Shown piece by piece: positions 8,217-16,315 of a stretch of DNA of 30,410 nucleotides. Source of the DNA: JBOHWJ01 sp050736615 (GTDB lineage: Bacteria; Desulfobacterota; Binatia; Binatales; Binataceae); NCBI GenBank assembly GCA_050736615.1, contig JBOHWL010000281.1, positions 1 through 30,410 on the forward strand, written 5' to 3'. Each line of letters starts with the position of its first letter. Position 1 is the stretch's first letter. Made by a program: the position numbers and the translations under genes. The notes under the pieces were generated by a model that was not told the DNA's origin, ran no database searches, and saw nothing but the letters and a program-made list of their open reading frames with translations.

Positions 8217-8370
8217 CCTAACAGGCCGTGGAAAAGGCATGATCCATCACAATTGAATGGCGGGGCTCGACACTCCGCGTGAGAGTTGGCTTGTTTCCTC
8301 AATCTTCTCCCCCGCTCCTTTTGCGGAGGAGAAAAAGAGGAGGTGCAGGCTGTGATTTACCGCCAGCCCG
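8217..8370 (-). repeat. Dispersed repeat family I, copy B (MITE-like)
   Basis: About 154 bp between the SnoaL-like gene and the cyclase gene. The plus-strand left end is CCTAACAGGCCGTGGAAAA. The right end, read on the minus strand, is AGCGGGCTGGCGGTAAATCA, giving imperfect terminal inverted repeats. The core at 8290-8360, read on the minus strand, aligns with 3799-3863 of copy A, including the identical TAAATCACAGCC and a TTGAGGAA end. It begins directly at the stop codon of the SnoaL-like gene. Confidence 0.65.
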
Positions 8371-8829
8371 CTAAGCCTGACCAGCCCAGCCTTGCTCGTA
8401 TCGCGCCACCATGCGGATATCCGCGCGCAGATGTTGATACTTCCACACCCCGTTCACTTTGACGTAGTCGTCATCATAGCGACAGGCGATCCAGCGAGCC
8501 TTGTTATCCTCGCGAAAGGTGAACGGGCCGAGCAAATACCATGAACCCCGGGCGCGGTCGCCATCGACATCGATGCGGGGGTTAAACACGTTGTGCTGAG
8601 AGAAGCTGATCAGCTTCTGAAAGCCCGCGAAAAGCTTTCTGATCGCCTCGTGACCTTGGGCTTTGCCGAAATCACCGCCCTCCCAGATGCCGTCCTCGGT
8701 AAAGATCCCGGTGATTCTATCCGGGTTATGGTTGTCGTCGCAGATTTCGCAATACAGGGCCTTGAGCTGTTTGATCGCCTCGATATCCCCGAGCCGTGTG
8801 ATTGTTTTTTCGAGTTCGTCGCTGGTCAT
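8371..8829 (-). CDS. SnoaL-like / NTF2-fold protein
   Basis: 152-residue small cone-shaped alpha+beta barrel protein of the SnoaL_4 type. This superfamily includes dehydratases, isomerases, polyketide cyclases and ring-hydroxylating dioxygenase small subunits. The N-terminal helix (DIEAIKQLKALYCEICDD), the following FTEDGIWEGG strand, the GHEAIRKLFAGF helix and the RIDVDGDRARGSWYLLG strand are in the canonical order. The family's typical ending (DDDYVKVNGVWKYQHLR) is clear. The ATG at 8829 has GAGGACTT immediately upstream. Its stop abuts repeat copy B. Proteins like this often accompany catabolic hydrolases such as the cyclase next door. The reaction is not predictable from sequence. Confidence 0.88.
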   Translation of the reverse strand: MTSDELEKTITRLGDIEAIKQLKALYCEICDDNHNPDRITGIFTEDGIWEGGDFGKAQGHEAIRKLFAGFQKLISFSQHNVFNPRIDVDGDRARGSWYLLGPFTFREDNKARWIACRYDDDYVKVNGVWKYQHLRADIRMVARYEQGWAGQA

Positions 8830-9060
8830 AAGTCCTCGCGTTATCGATTGTTGAAGCTTAGGACCGGCGCGCTGACCACGTCAACGGTAGACTGTCAATG
8901 CCGGCTTTCAGCGGTGTCGCGCGCCTTTTGCTCAACCAGGTGCGAGTCAGCCGCTCAAACAGGTGTGTCGTATAGTCTCTTGTCCGCCACCTTGGCTCTC
9001 GTCGCAGTCGAAAATTAGAGAGGCAGACGCCTGACGCGAGTTTCACAACGGGCAGCGCGT

Positions 9061-10872
9061 TCAGTTGAAGCTGAAGGCCAAGCCTGATGGTGCGGCGAGC
9101 TGGGTAACGTCCGTGCTGGCGATGACGCTCAAGGGAGCGGCATCGCCGTTTGCACCGGGTGGGAACTTTGAAACCGTTTGTTTATTTGAATCGGTAACAT
9201 AAAGATTCCCCGCCGCATCAACGAACAGGCCAATCGGGAGCGACAAGCCCGTCGCGGGACCCGCGATGCTGGCTATGGGCGCGACATTTCCGTTAGCTCC
9301 CGCCGCAAACACGAAGACGCTGTGGTTAGTATCGTCGGCGACGTAAATCTTACCCGAGCTGTCCACTGTGAGGCTGCCGGGGAAGTCCAGCGTCGTATTG
9401 GAACCGGCGATGACCGCAATTGGCGCGACGTTGCCGCCGCCGCCAGCGGCGAACTCCAGGATGTCGTGGCCGGCTCGGTTAGCGATGTAAATATTGTCGC
9501 GGTTGTCGAGCGCCAGATCGCCGGGATCGTTCAACTGCGTATTCGAACCGCCAATAGTCAATATCGGCGCGACGTTGCCATTACTCCCAGCGGCAAAGCC
9601 GCTTATTGTATTATTGAGAAAATTAGCCACGATAAAATTGCCATGACTATCGATACCGATGCCATTAGGGGCGTCCAGGCCGGTGCTGGGACCCTGAATG
9701 TTGGCCGTCGGAGCCACGTTCCCGTTACTGCCGGGCGGGTAACGGGTGATACTGTTGTTGTTCGCATTGACCACGTAAAGGTTGTCGCTGGAGTCCAGAG
9801 CGAAAGTCCAGGGCCGGGAGAGACCGGTGTTGCTTCCCGCGATGACTGCCACCGGAGCAGCCGCGCCCGTACTGCCAGCGGCGAACTCGCTTATAGCGTT
9901 GGCGCAAAGATTGGAGACAAAAAGATGCTGTCCGCTGTCGAACGCGGCCGCCACCGGGCAGCCCAGCGGGTCGGTACCTGCTCCGATAGTAGTTATCGGA
10001 GAATGATTGCCAGTGTTCCTCACTGAGTATTTAATCAGAGTGTTGCTATTATAATTAGCGACAACAAGATGGTGGTCCGAATCAAAAGCCACGCCCTCCG
10101 GATAGGCGAGCCCCGTGTTCGCGCCTTGGATGGCAAGAATGGGCGTGACATTGCCGTTGTCGCCGGCAGCGTATTCGGTGATGCTATCGGCGCCGCCGTT
10201 GGCGGCGAAAATGTTGCCCAGCACGTCGAGCGACACACCTTCCGGCGACTGAAGCCCGGTAGCGGAGCCGCTGATGGTTGCGGCTGGCTGGGCGTTGCCA
10301 TTGGTCCCGGCGGCATACACGGTGATAGTTGATGTGCTCTCGTTGGTCACATAGATGCGGCCCGCCGAATCAACTGCCACGGCGGTCGGCAGGTTGAGCG
10401 CGGTGTTGGCGCCGGCGATGGCGACCACGGGCGCGGCATTACCAGAGTCGCCGGCGGCACACTCCGTCACGCTGTCGCCGAGATAGTTGGCGACAAAAAT
10501 ATCGCCCTTCACGTCCAAGGCAATCCCGCGAGGACCATCAAGCCTGGTATTCGGACCGTCGATCACAATGGTCGGCGCGGTATTTCCGGTGCCGCCATGC
10601 GTGAACTCGCCGATCAGATTATTGGCGTAGCTTGCGACGTATAAGTTGCCGCCCGAATCAAGCGCCACGCCGCGAGGTTCATCCAGTTGCGTGGCTAACC
10701 CGCTTATGGAAAGAACCGGCGCGACATTGCCAGAGCGGTCTATCGCATACTTGGTTACGCTGTCGCCGAGATAGTTGGTGACCCAGACAAACCCCGGCCT
10801 CGTCGAGGATGAATTGCGTCCACCGCCATTGCCGCAGGCGCCAACGAGAACGGCTAGCAGCGATAGGGCCAA
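9061..10872 (-). CDS. NHL-repeat beta-propeller lipoprotein, twelve blades
   Basis: 603-residue secreted protein made almost entirely of about twelve tandem units of about 48 residues. Each follows the pattern aromatic-xxG-xxGNxAP-xxxIxGxxTxL-xxPxGxxxDxxGNxYVAN. Units of this kind form NHL-type propeller blades, so two six-bladed propellers are likely. The N-terminus LLAVLVGACGNGG has a lipobox (VGAC), predicting outer- or inner-membrane anchoring. The only usable start in frame is TTG at 10872. It gives a signal peptide lacking the normal positive N-region, because no ATG or GTG lies upstream before an in-frame TGA near 10925. A start-proximal frameshift or sequencing error is possible, since an ATG in another frame lies at 10880-10882. 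Role unknown; such proteins often bind ligands or partners. Confidence 0.85.
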   Translation of the reverse strand: MALSLLAVLVGACGNGGGRNSSSTRPGFVWVTNYLGDSVTKYAIDRSGNVAPVLSISGLATQLDEPRGVALDSGGNLYVASYANNLIGEFTHGGTGNTAPTIVIDGPNTRLDGPRGIALDVKGDIFVANYLGDSVTECAAGDSGNAAPVVAIAGANTALNLPTAVAVDSAGRIYVTNESTSTITVYAAGTNGNAQPAATISGSATGLQSPEGVSLDVLGNIFAANGGADSITEYAAGDNGNVTPILAIQGANTGLAYPEGVAFDSDHHLVVANYNSNTLIKYSVRNTGNHSPITTIGAGTDPLGCPVAAAFDSGQHLFVSNLCANAISEFAAGSTGAAAPVAVIAGSNTGLSRPWTFALDSSDNLYVVNANNNSITRYPPGSNGNVAPTANIQGPSTGLDAPNGIGIDSHGNFIVANFLNNTISGFAAGSNGNVAPILTIGGSNTQLNDPGDLALDNRDNIYIANRAGHDILEFAAGGGGNVAPIAVIAGSNTTLDFPGSLTVDSSGKIYVADDTNHSVFVFAAGANGNVAPIASIAGPATGLSLPIGLFVDAAGNLYVTDSNKQTVSKFPPGANGDAAPLSVIASTDVTQLAAPSGLAFSFN

Positions 10873-11123
10873 GGTGGCGCATATGCGGTCAAGTTCATCA
10901 CTGGTTCTCCAACTGACGATTAAGCTTCACGTCACAGCCGGACGAGGTACGAGTCGGCCCATCTTCGTGGACCGAGCGCCTCACGCTTCTCAATGTCGTC
11001 AAGCGATGGGCAGCGCACCAGAACGCCCAAATCCGCTCTGTACCGCGAACGTTGTCTTGCTTAGACGCGAACCAGCAAAGTGTAACTAATCAACGCCACA
11101 AACGACAATAGTTTTCCGAATTT

Positions 11124-11220
11124 ATGAAGGAGAAAGGCGCCGTCGTGAAGACCGTCGAAACCTTTGGCCGCCTCGACTGCGCGTTCAACAAATGCCGGGA
11201 TCGGCGGAGTGCACAAGCTT
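11124..11220 (+). pseudogene. Short-chain dehydrogenase (SDR) internal fragment
   Basis: The plus strand reads EKGAVVKTVETFGRLDCAFN, a close match to the SDR segment between the cofactor strand and the NAG motif. A one-base shift near 11192 then gives AGIGGVHKL, the expected NNAGI continuation. Neither the N-terminal TGxxxGIG region nor the catalytic YxxxK lies in frame around it. Repeat family II copy 1 begins within about 5 bp of where similarity ends. This is a roughly 30-codon relic, not a gene. Confidence 0.55.
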
Positions 11221-11224
11221 CGGT

Positions 11225-11405
11225 TGTCATTTCGAGCGCATTAGCGCAGCCGAAGGCGAAGCGAGCAGGCGAGTCCGCGAGCTGCGTTCAGGGTCAAGCT
11301 GCCGCAGCGAGAAATCCCGGATAGAACCCTTAAAAAATGAACAGATTCCGGGATTCCTCGCCGCGCTCGGAATGACAGATTAAGACTCGCGCAGAGCTTC
11401 CCTAG
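11225..11405. repeat. Dispersed repeat family II, copy 1
   Basis: Bounded by nested inverted repeats. TGTCATTTCGAGCGCA at 11225 pairs with GCGCTCGGAATGACA ending at 11377, and an inner pair surrounds ATCCCGG / CCGGGAT. The right end, CAGAGCTTCCCTAG, equals the end of the copy at 28511. The left terminal repeat is absent or was lost in the SDR remnant. Inside lies the shared module GCGAGCAGGCGAGTCCGCGA. Confidence 0.6.
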
Positions 11406-11482
11406 TTTAATTAATTACGGCGGTGCGGTAGCCCGAATTGTGGGGCGGCCATACCGCTTAAATCGATCGCGAGGAGTGCCGG

Positions 11483-11938
11483 ATGATAAAATCGGTCTTC
11501 CATGTGAATATCAATGTGACGAATTTCGAGCGGTCGCTCGAATTCTACAAAATGTTGGGATTCAAGGTCGTCTTGGATATCGGCGAGGGACCTAATAAGG
11601 GAAATGATAAAGGACTGAATATTCCGGACAGCCGTGCGCGAGCGGCGCTGCTCGCCCTCGGCGACGACCCGCACGCTACCCGAATTGATCTCATCGAATG
11701 GAAGCAACCGCGGACCGAGGGCATCCCGTATCCTCATCTTTATCATGCGGGGGTGGCCCGCATAGCGCTGTTCACCAGGAATCTCGAGGAAGAATACGCG
11801 CGCCTGAAGACCAACGGGGTTGAGATGGTCTCGGAACCCGTGACGATTCGATTCGCCCACAAAGCGGGAGCCAAATTCTTCTGCTTCAAGGATCCCGACG
11901 GGACGTTTCTGGAACTGATCGAACCGTTTAACTCGTGA
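11483..11938 (+). CDS. VOC-family (glyoxalase/bleomycin-resistance/dioxygenase fold) protein
   Basis: 151-residue single VOC-domain protein, a metal-binding fold used by glyoxalase I, fosfomycin-resistance enzymes and extradiol dioxygenases. The start FHVNINVTNFERSLEFYKMLGF is the textbook first beta-alpha-beta with H7 as the probable metal ligand. Residues VARIALFTRNLEEEYARL open the second half, with an Ile at the usual second-ligand position. FFCFKDPDGTFLELIEP near residue 140 provides the final Glu ligand. The ATG at 11483 is preceded by GCGAGGAG at proper spacing. It is isolated, converging on the aldo/keto reductase over a strong hairpin. The reaction is unknown. Confidence 0.9.
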   Translation: MIKSVFHVNINVTNFERSLEFYKMLGFKVVLDIGEGPNKGNDKGLNIPDSRARAALLALGDDPHATRIDLIEWKQPRTEGIPYPHLYHAGVARIALFTRNLEEEYARLKTNGVEMVSEPVTIRFAHKAGAKFFCFKDPDGTFLELIEPFNS

Positions 11939-11996
11939 TCGCGGCGCGACGAATTTGCCAAAAGCGTGAGGTCTGAACGCGGATGCGCGGCAGTTT

Positions 11997-12029
11997 GAAG
12001 CCCGCACCGCCAGGTGCGCTGCGGGCTTC
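11997..12029. terminator. Bidirectional hairpin between convergent genes
   Basis: Perfect 10-bp stem GAAGCCCGCA / TGCGGGCTTC with a 13-nt loop that can itself pair (CACC/GGTG), followed by ATTT. It lies 58 bp after the VOC gene stop and 57 bp after the converging aldo/keto reductase stop, as expected for a shared terminator. Confidence 0.7.
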
Positions 12030-12085
12030 ATTTCCGAGGTGAAGCCCGCGCGATCCGCGGACAACGAACCGATCGACGCGCCTCA

Positions 12086-13096
12086 CTATCGCGTCGCCAC
12101 GGCCGGATCACTCAGGCGGGGCAACTCGAACCAGACTTCCTTGCAGGCTTCCATTTCTTCGCTGTCGAGGGTCAACTCGGTGGCCGGCAATGATTGTTCA
12201 AGCTGCGCGGCGGAGGTCGCCCCAACGATCGCCGATGTGATCGCGGGTTGCGCAAGGACCCACGCGATTGCCACCTGCGTCAGTGGCTTATCATGTGCCG
12301 AAAAAAACTTGTGGAGCTTGTCGACGGCCGCGAATTGCGCGTCCTGCCAATAGCGCTTGTGATAAATCGAATGTGCCGACCCGGAAAGGAAGCCAAAACG
12401 TGTTTCGCGCTCAGGCGCGGTGTCAGCGTGATACTTGCCGGTTAAAAATCCGCCCGCGAGCGGATTATACGCGATAACGCCGACACCTTGATCGCGACAG
12501 AGCGGTAGCAGTTCATTTTCAATCTCGCGAAACAGCAGATTGTAGCGGGGCTGAACGCAGTCGAATCGCGCGCAGTCGTGTTTGTCGGAAAACCAGAGCG
12601 CCTTGCCGAGCAGCCATGCTCTGAAATTCGAACAACCGAGATAACGCACCTTGCCCTGTCGGACCAGATCGTCAAACGCGCGGAGCGTCTCGTCGATCGG
12701 TGTCTCCGGGTCCGGCGCATGTGCCTGATAGAGGTCGATGTAATCCGTTTGCAGGCGGCGCAAACTCGCCTCGACCGCGTCGAAGATATGCTTGCGGGAG
12801 AGCCCGCGGTCATTGGCGCCGCGCCCCATCGGCACCCAGCATTTGGTCGCGAGCACGATTTTATCGCGCTTGCCTCTGAGCCATTTGCCCACGATTGTCT
12901 CGGTCGTGCCGACGGTTTCGAGCGTTCCGCCCATCGGATAGCCGTCGGCGGTGTCGAAAAAATCGACGCCGCGCTCAATCGCCGCGTCCATGATCGCGAA
13001 GCTTGCCCTTTCGTCGCATTGCATCCCGAAGGTCATGGTTCCAAGACAGATTTCTGTGACCTTCAGGCCGGTTCGGCCCATCGTTTTTATTTTCAT
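12086..13096 (-). CDS. Aldo/keto reductase
   Basis: 336-residue NADPH-dependent (alpha/beta)8-barrel oxidoreductase that reduces aldehydes or ketones. The catalytic tetrad is complete: D48 and Y53 in FFDTADGYP, K85 in VLATKCW and H126 in YQAHAPDPETP. The C-terminal cofactor segment VAIAWVLAQPAITSAIVGATSAAQLEQ matches the family. The N-terminus MKIKTMGRTGLKVTEICLGTM is typical of the YhdN/Tas-like branch. I use ATG at 13096. The frame stays open to 13225, but the extra 43 residues have no family similarity. The ribosome-binding site is weak. It is divergent from the CoA transferase, with 235 bp between them holding presumed promoters. Confidence 0.93.
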   Translation of the reverse strand: MKIKTMGRTGLKVTEICLGTMTFGMQCDERASFAIMDAAIERGVDFFDTADGYPMGGTLETVGTTETIVGKWLRGKRDKIVLATKCWVPMGRGANDRGLSRKHIFDAVEASLRRLQTDYIDLYQAHAPDPETPIDETLRAFDDLVRQGKVRYLGCSNFRAWLLGKALWFSDKHDCARFDCVQPRYNLLFREIENELLPLCRDQGVGVIAYNPLAGGFLTGKYHADTAPERETRFGFLSGSAHSIYHKRYWQDAQFAAVDKLHKFFSAHDKPLTQVAIAWVLAQPAITSAIVGATSAAQLEQSLPATELTLDSEEMEACKEVWFELPRLSDPAVATR

Positions 13097-13331
13097 GTGG
13101 GGTTCCCTTTCCCAGGCTGCGCGAGCATTGACGGCCGAGCGACCGCCGCGGCTCGGGACAGTCGTAAGCAACGCGAATTTCGTTCGATATTCAAAGCTGT
13201 AGACCATTGGGCGTGATGGCGGCAAGCAAACGCGATTTGCCGCGAAGTCCTTATCGCGTTAAGTTCCAGCTTTGGTTTCAAACCCGCCGCCGTGTGCGGC
13301 ACCGGCGTTCTATGCAAGGAGAATGGCGACT

Positions 13332-14555
13332 ATGACGACCGCTCCCAGGCATTTGCTTGACGGCTATAAGGTTTTGGACTTCACCCAATTCGTCGCCGGA
13401 CCCACCGTCACCAAGCTGATGGTCGAGATGGGGGCTGAGGTAATTAAAATCGAGCTGGCACCGACCGGCGACCTATGCCGCAGCTTTCCGTATATCAAGA
13501 ATGAGCGGAGCGCCTATTACGTCCAGCAAAACCGCGGCAAGATGAGCCTTTGTCTCAACATGAAAGAGCCCGCCGCCAAGGCTATCGTGCGCGCTCTCAT
13601 TCCCAAGGTCGATGTGCTGGTGCAGAACTACGCGCCTGGAGTTATCGGGCGGATGGGCTTTGATTACGACAATGTGCGCGCATTGAACCCGCGGATCATC
13701 ATGTGCTCGGTCTCAACCTTCGGCCAGACCGGACCGCTTTCCCGTGAGCCTGGCTACGATTTTATCGGACAGGCTTATGCCGGCGTCACCGCGCTCAGCG
13801 GCGAGGACGGCGGCGATTATTATCCACCAGCCCTTGCGATAGGCGATGTCTCGACCGGGGTCCACGCCTACGCCGCCGTGGTCACGGCCCTGTTGCATCG
13901 AGAGCGCATCGGCCAGGGCCAGCATCTCGATATCTCGTTGCTTGATTCGTACTTCCATTACCACGACCTCGCGGTGTCGATGTACAGCGCCAGCGGCGGC
14001 GCGGCCCGCGTCCAGCGGATGGGCAACCAGATTGGCGTGCTGTCACCCGCCGGTATTTTCAAGACCAGGACCGGCTCGTTGTGGATCTTCGCGTTCCAGG
14101 ACAACCATTGGGCGAGTCTATGCCGGGTGATGGGACGGCCCGATCTGATCGACGATATCCGGTGCGGCGACAATCTGAAGCGTGTTGCCAACCGCAAGAT
14201 GGTGAATGGGGTAATCGATGAATGGCTGGCGAAGTTGCCGTCGATCGACGACGCGGTGGCGATTTTGCGCGAGGCCCATATTCCTCACGCACCGGTGCTG
14301 ACCGTCGAGCAAGCGATGGAACATCCGCATTTGCGCGAGCGCAAAACCATCCGCACGGTGCATGATCGCATTCTCGGCGACTTCCAGATTCCCGGCGTGC
14401 CATTTCGTTTTTCGGCATTTCCCGATTCGCTGGAGCTCGAAGCGCCGTTCCTCGGCGAGCATAATCGACAGATTCTTTGCGGCTGGCTCGGATACTCGAA
14501 CGGCCAGATCGCGCAACTCGAGCAGGACGGCGTACTCCAAAGTGCGCCATACTGA
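13332..14555 (+). CDS. Family III CoA transferase (CaiB/BaiF)
   Basis: 407-residue enzyme that moves CoA between carboxylates through an aspartyl-CoA intermediate, activating or recycling acyl-CoA in the cytoplasm. Family markers are LDFTQFVAGPTVTKLMVEMGAEVIKIE at the N-terminus, QNRGKMSLCLN, and VDVLVQNYAPGVIGRMGFDY. The catalytic Asp is D172 in AIGDVSTG, followed by ALLHRERIGQGQHLDISLLDS. AAGGAG at 13316-13321 is 10 nt from ATG 13332 but only 1 nt from ATG 13323, so 13332 is preferred; 13323 would add MAT. Family II repeat copy 2 begins 17 bp after the stop. The substrate is unknown, but neighbours in the window suggest acyl-CoA catabolism. Confidence 0.93.
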   Translation: MTTAPRHLLDGYKVLDFTQFVAGPTVTKLMVEMGAEVIKIELAPTGDLCRSFPYIKNERSAYYVQQNRGKMSLCLNMKEPAAKAIVRALIPKVDVLVQNYAPGVIGRMGFDYDNVRALNPRIIMCSVSTFGQTGPLSREPGYDFIGQAYAGVTALSGEDGGDYYPPALAIGDVSTGVHAYAAVVTALLHRERIGQGQHLDISLLDSYFHYHDLAVSMYSASGGAARVQRMGNQIGVLSPAGIFKTRTGSLWIFAFQDNHWASLCRVMGRPDLIDDIRCGDNLKRVANRKMVNGVIDEWLAKLPSIDDAVAILREAHIPHAPVLTVEQAMEHPHLRERKTIRTVHDRILGDFQIPGVPFRFSAFPDSLELEAPFLGEHNRQILCGWLGYSNGQIAQLEQDGVLQSAPY

Positions 14556-14571
14556 GGCGCCTGAGCCTCGG

Positions 14572-14700
14572 CTAGGGAACCTCTGCACAAATCTCGTCTG
14601 TCATCCCGAGCGAAGCGCAGCGCAGATCGCACCAGCGAAGCCGTAGGCGGAGCGAGCAAACGAGTCTGCGAGATGCGTACATAGCGGATCGACGCGAAGC
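14572..14700 (+). repeat. Dispersed repeat family II, copy 2 (3' end lost)
   Basis: Starts with CTAGGGAACCTCTGCACAA, nearly identical to the terminal repeat of the 28511 copy. Next come TGTCATCCCGAGCGAAGCG and the shared module GCGAGCAAACGAGTCTGCGA. No matching right end is visible, so the far boundary is approximate. The rest of 14556-14957 holds no convincing gene. Confidence 0.6.
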
Positions 14701-14828
14701 GATGAATTTTTTTATCGTGCCTTTATTGAGCAAATGGCGCGTGGAACGATGTCACCAAAAAATGTGGACCGCAATGCTGGTATCGCGGCGGCGTGCCCGT
14801 TAGTGCGGTTCATGGCGCCAAGAAAAGC

Positions 14829-14857
14829 GGCTCCGCCGGTTTGAAGCTGGCGGAGCC
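14829..14857. terminator. Hairpin between convergent CoA transferase and amidohydrolase
   Basis: Perfect 9-bp stem GGCTCCGCC / GGCGGAGCC around an 11-nt loop. It lies 100 bp past the amidohydrolase stop on the minus strand and 270 bp past the CoA-transferase stop. AAAA runs flank it on the left (plus strand), giving a U-run on the minus transcript. It is a likely terminator, mainly for the amidohydrolase. Confidence 0.45.
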
Positions 14858-14957
14858 TACAAAACTGTAGAAGACGCGTCCAGAGGGCTTCCGTGGATGC
14901 GCGATTCCTCATCGCGGAAGGAAATTGAGCCTCGCGCATGCCCCTGGCGTCACGCCG

Positions 14958-16118
14958 TTAGCTCAATTCGATGTGATACAGTTTCTCCGCGTTCTGGCAG
15001 ACTATCTTCCGCGTCACGGCGCCTGGCACGCCTTCGAAATCCTCCTTAATTACCTTCAGCGAGTGCGGCCACGTGGAGTCCGTATGCGGGAAGTCCGACG
15101 CCCACATATAATTGTCCTCGCCAAAGAACTTATAAGTCATCGGCCCAATCGCATCGTCCTGGAACGTCGCCCAGACGTTGCGCCGCACGTAGTCCGACGG
15201 CTTCATTTGGAGCTTCGTCTCCGCCCGAATCGTCCCGAATTTTCCGTACATATGGTCGCTACGGTACATGAAATGTGCGATCCAGCCGGTGTCGTTCTCC
15301 GCTGATACGATTCTCAGCTCCGGAAAGCGTTCGAATACCTTGCCGAAAATAAAGCTCGAAAGCGTACGCTGTACTTGGTAAACGGGTTGCATTGTCCCGA
15401 TTAGCATCTTCATTCCGCCGAGCGCGATTGGGCCGCTCTCGTCGGCCTTCTCAGGGCTCTTCTCTTTGTTCCGCCCCCGCTGGTTGCGCTGCGTAATCAC
15501 ATGGAGCGAGAGCGGCATCTTCAGCTCCTGCGCCGCCGCCCAGAATGGATCGTACAACTCGCTATAATACGGCTTGTCCTCGGGCGGCACTCCCCAGATC
15601 ATCGCCCCTTTGAGGCCGATCTTCGCGCATCGTTCCAGTTCGCTGACTGCAAGCGGTATATCGTCGAGTGAGAGTAACGCTACCGGATGCAGCCGCTTGG
15701 GGCTGTACGAGCGGAATTCCGCCACCCAGTCGTTATACACGCAGAAACAGGCCCGGCGCAGCTCATCGTCATCAAGTCCAAACAACGGCATTCCCAGGGT
15801 GGTGTAGATGACCTCGGCCTGTACCCCATCAATATCCTGATCCTTGAGCCGCTCGGCCGGATCCCATCCGCTGGGGCGTGCCGCTTCGTAGCCCTTTTTC
15901 AGATGTTCCTTGAGCTCCTCGCCGCTCTTGCCGATCCCGAAGCCGCCCGCGACCGGAAACGGCCGCACTCCTGGTGCGATAAACATGTAGCCCTTGCCAT
16001 GTTCACTCTGTACCACTTTCGGCGCGCGGTCGCGGAATTTGTTGTCGAGGCGTGTTTCCCAGAGATCAGCCGGCTCCATCATATGGGAGTCGGCGGAAAT
16101 GACCCGCAAGTCTGCCAT
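14958..16118 (-). CDS. COG2159 (amidohydrolase_2) family metal-dependent hydrolase, second paralogue
   Basis: 386-residue TIM-barrel hydrolase or decarboxylase of the same broad family as 1471-2589, but only distantly similar to it. The metal motif is ADSHMMEP at the N-terminus. SLHVITQRNQ carries the mid-barrel His, and ASDFPHTDSTWPHS the C-terminal Asp. RLHPVALLSLDDIPLAVSEL and DPFWAAAQELKMPLSLH are characteristic. An insertion around residues 210-235 is rich in charged residues. I choose ATG at 16118, with AGGAGGG about 7 nt upstream; TTG at 16124 is in frame but too close. It is divergent from the operon beginning at 16316 with 197 bp between, so co-regulation is possible. The substrate is unknown. 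Confidence 0.92.
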   Translation of the reverse strand: MADLRVISADSHMMEPADLWETRLDNKFRDRAPKVVQSEHGKGYMFIAPGVRPFPVAGGFGIGKSGEELKEHLKKGYEAARPSGWDPAERLKDQDIDGVQAEVIYTTLGMPLFGLDDDELRRACFCVYNDWVAEFRSYSPKRLHPVALLSLDDIPLAVSELERCAKIGLKGAMIWGVPPEDKPYYSELYDPFWAAAQELKMPLSLHVITQRNQRGRNKEKSPEKADESGPIALGGMKMLIGTMQPVYQVQRTLSSFIFGKVFERFPELRIVSAENDTGWIAHFMYRSDHMYGKFGTIRAETKLQMKPSDYVRRNVWATFQDDAIGPMTYKFFGEDNYMWASDFPHTDSTWPHSLKVIKEDFEGVPGAVTRKIVCQNAEKLYHIELS

Positions 16119-16315
16119 CGCCAATCCCTCCTGAATACAATAGTCAACGCTCCAAGCATTTTCGTAATTTCAATCATAAGTGTATCGCATCACTCGTCCC
16201 TATAGGGCAAGGCGCGCCGACGGCGTGAAACGCAACCGTTGGGCCTTTACAAATTCCGCCCCACTGAGGCAAGTTAGTTTTTTAAGTTTTAATCGCCCGA
16301 AAAGGGGGTGTGTGC

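Noticed and set aside
8593..9018. Plus-strand frame of 141 codons
   Set aside because: Antisense to the SnoaL-like gene, running into its promoter region; His- and Leu-rich without family features.
9322..10026. Plus-strand frame of 234 codons inside the NHL gene
   Set aside because: Its repetitive composition simply mirrors the NHL repeat units on the other strand.
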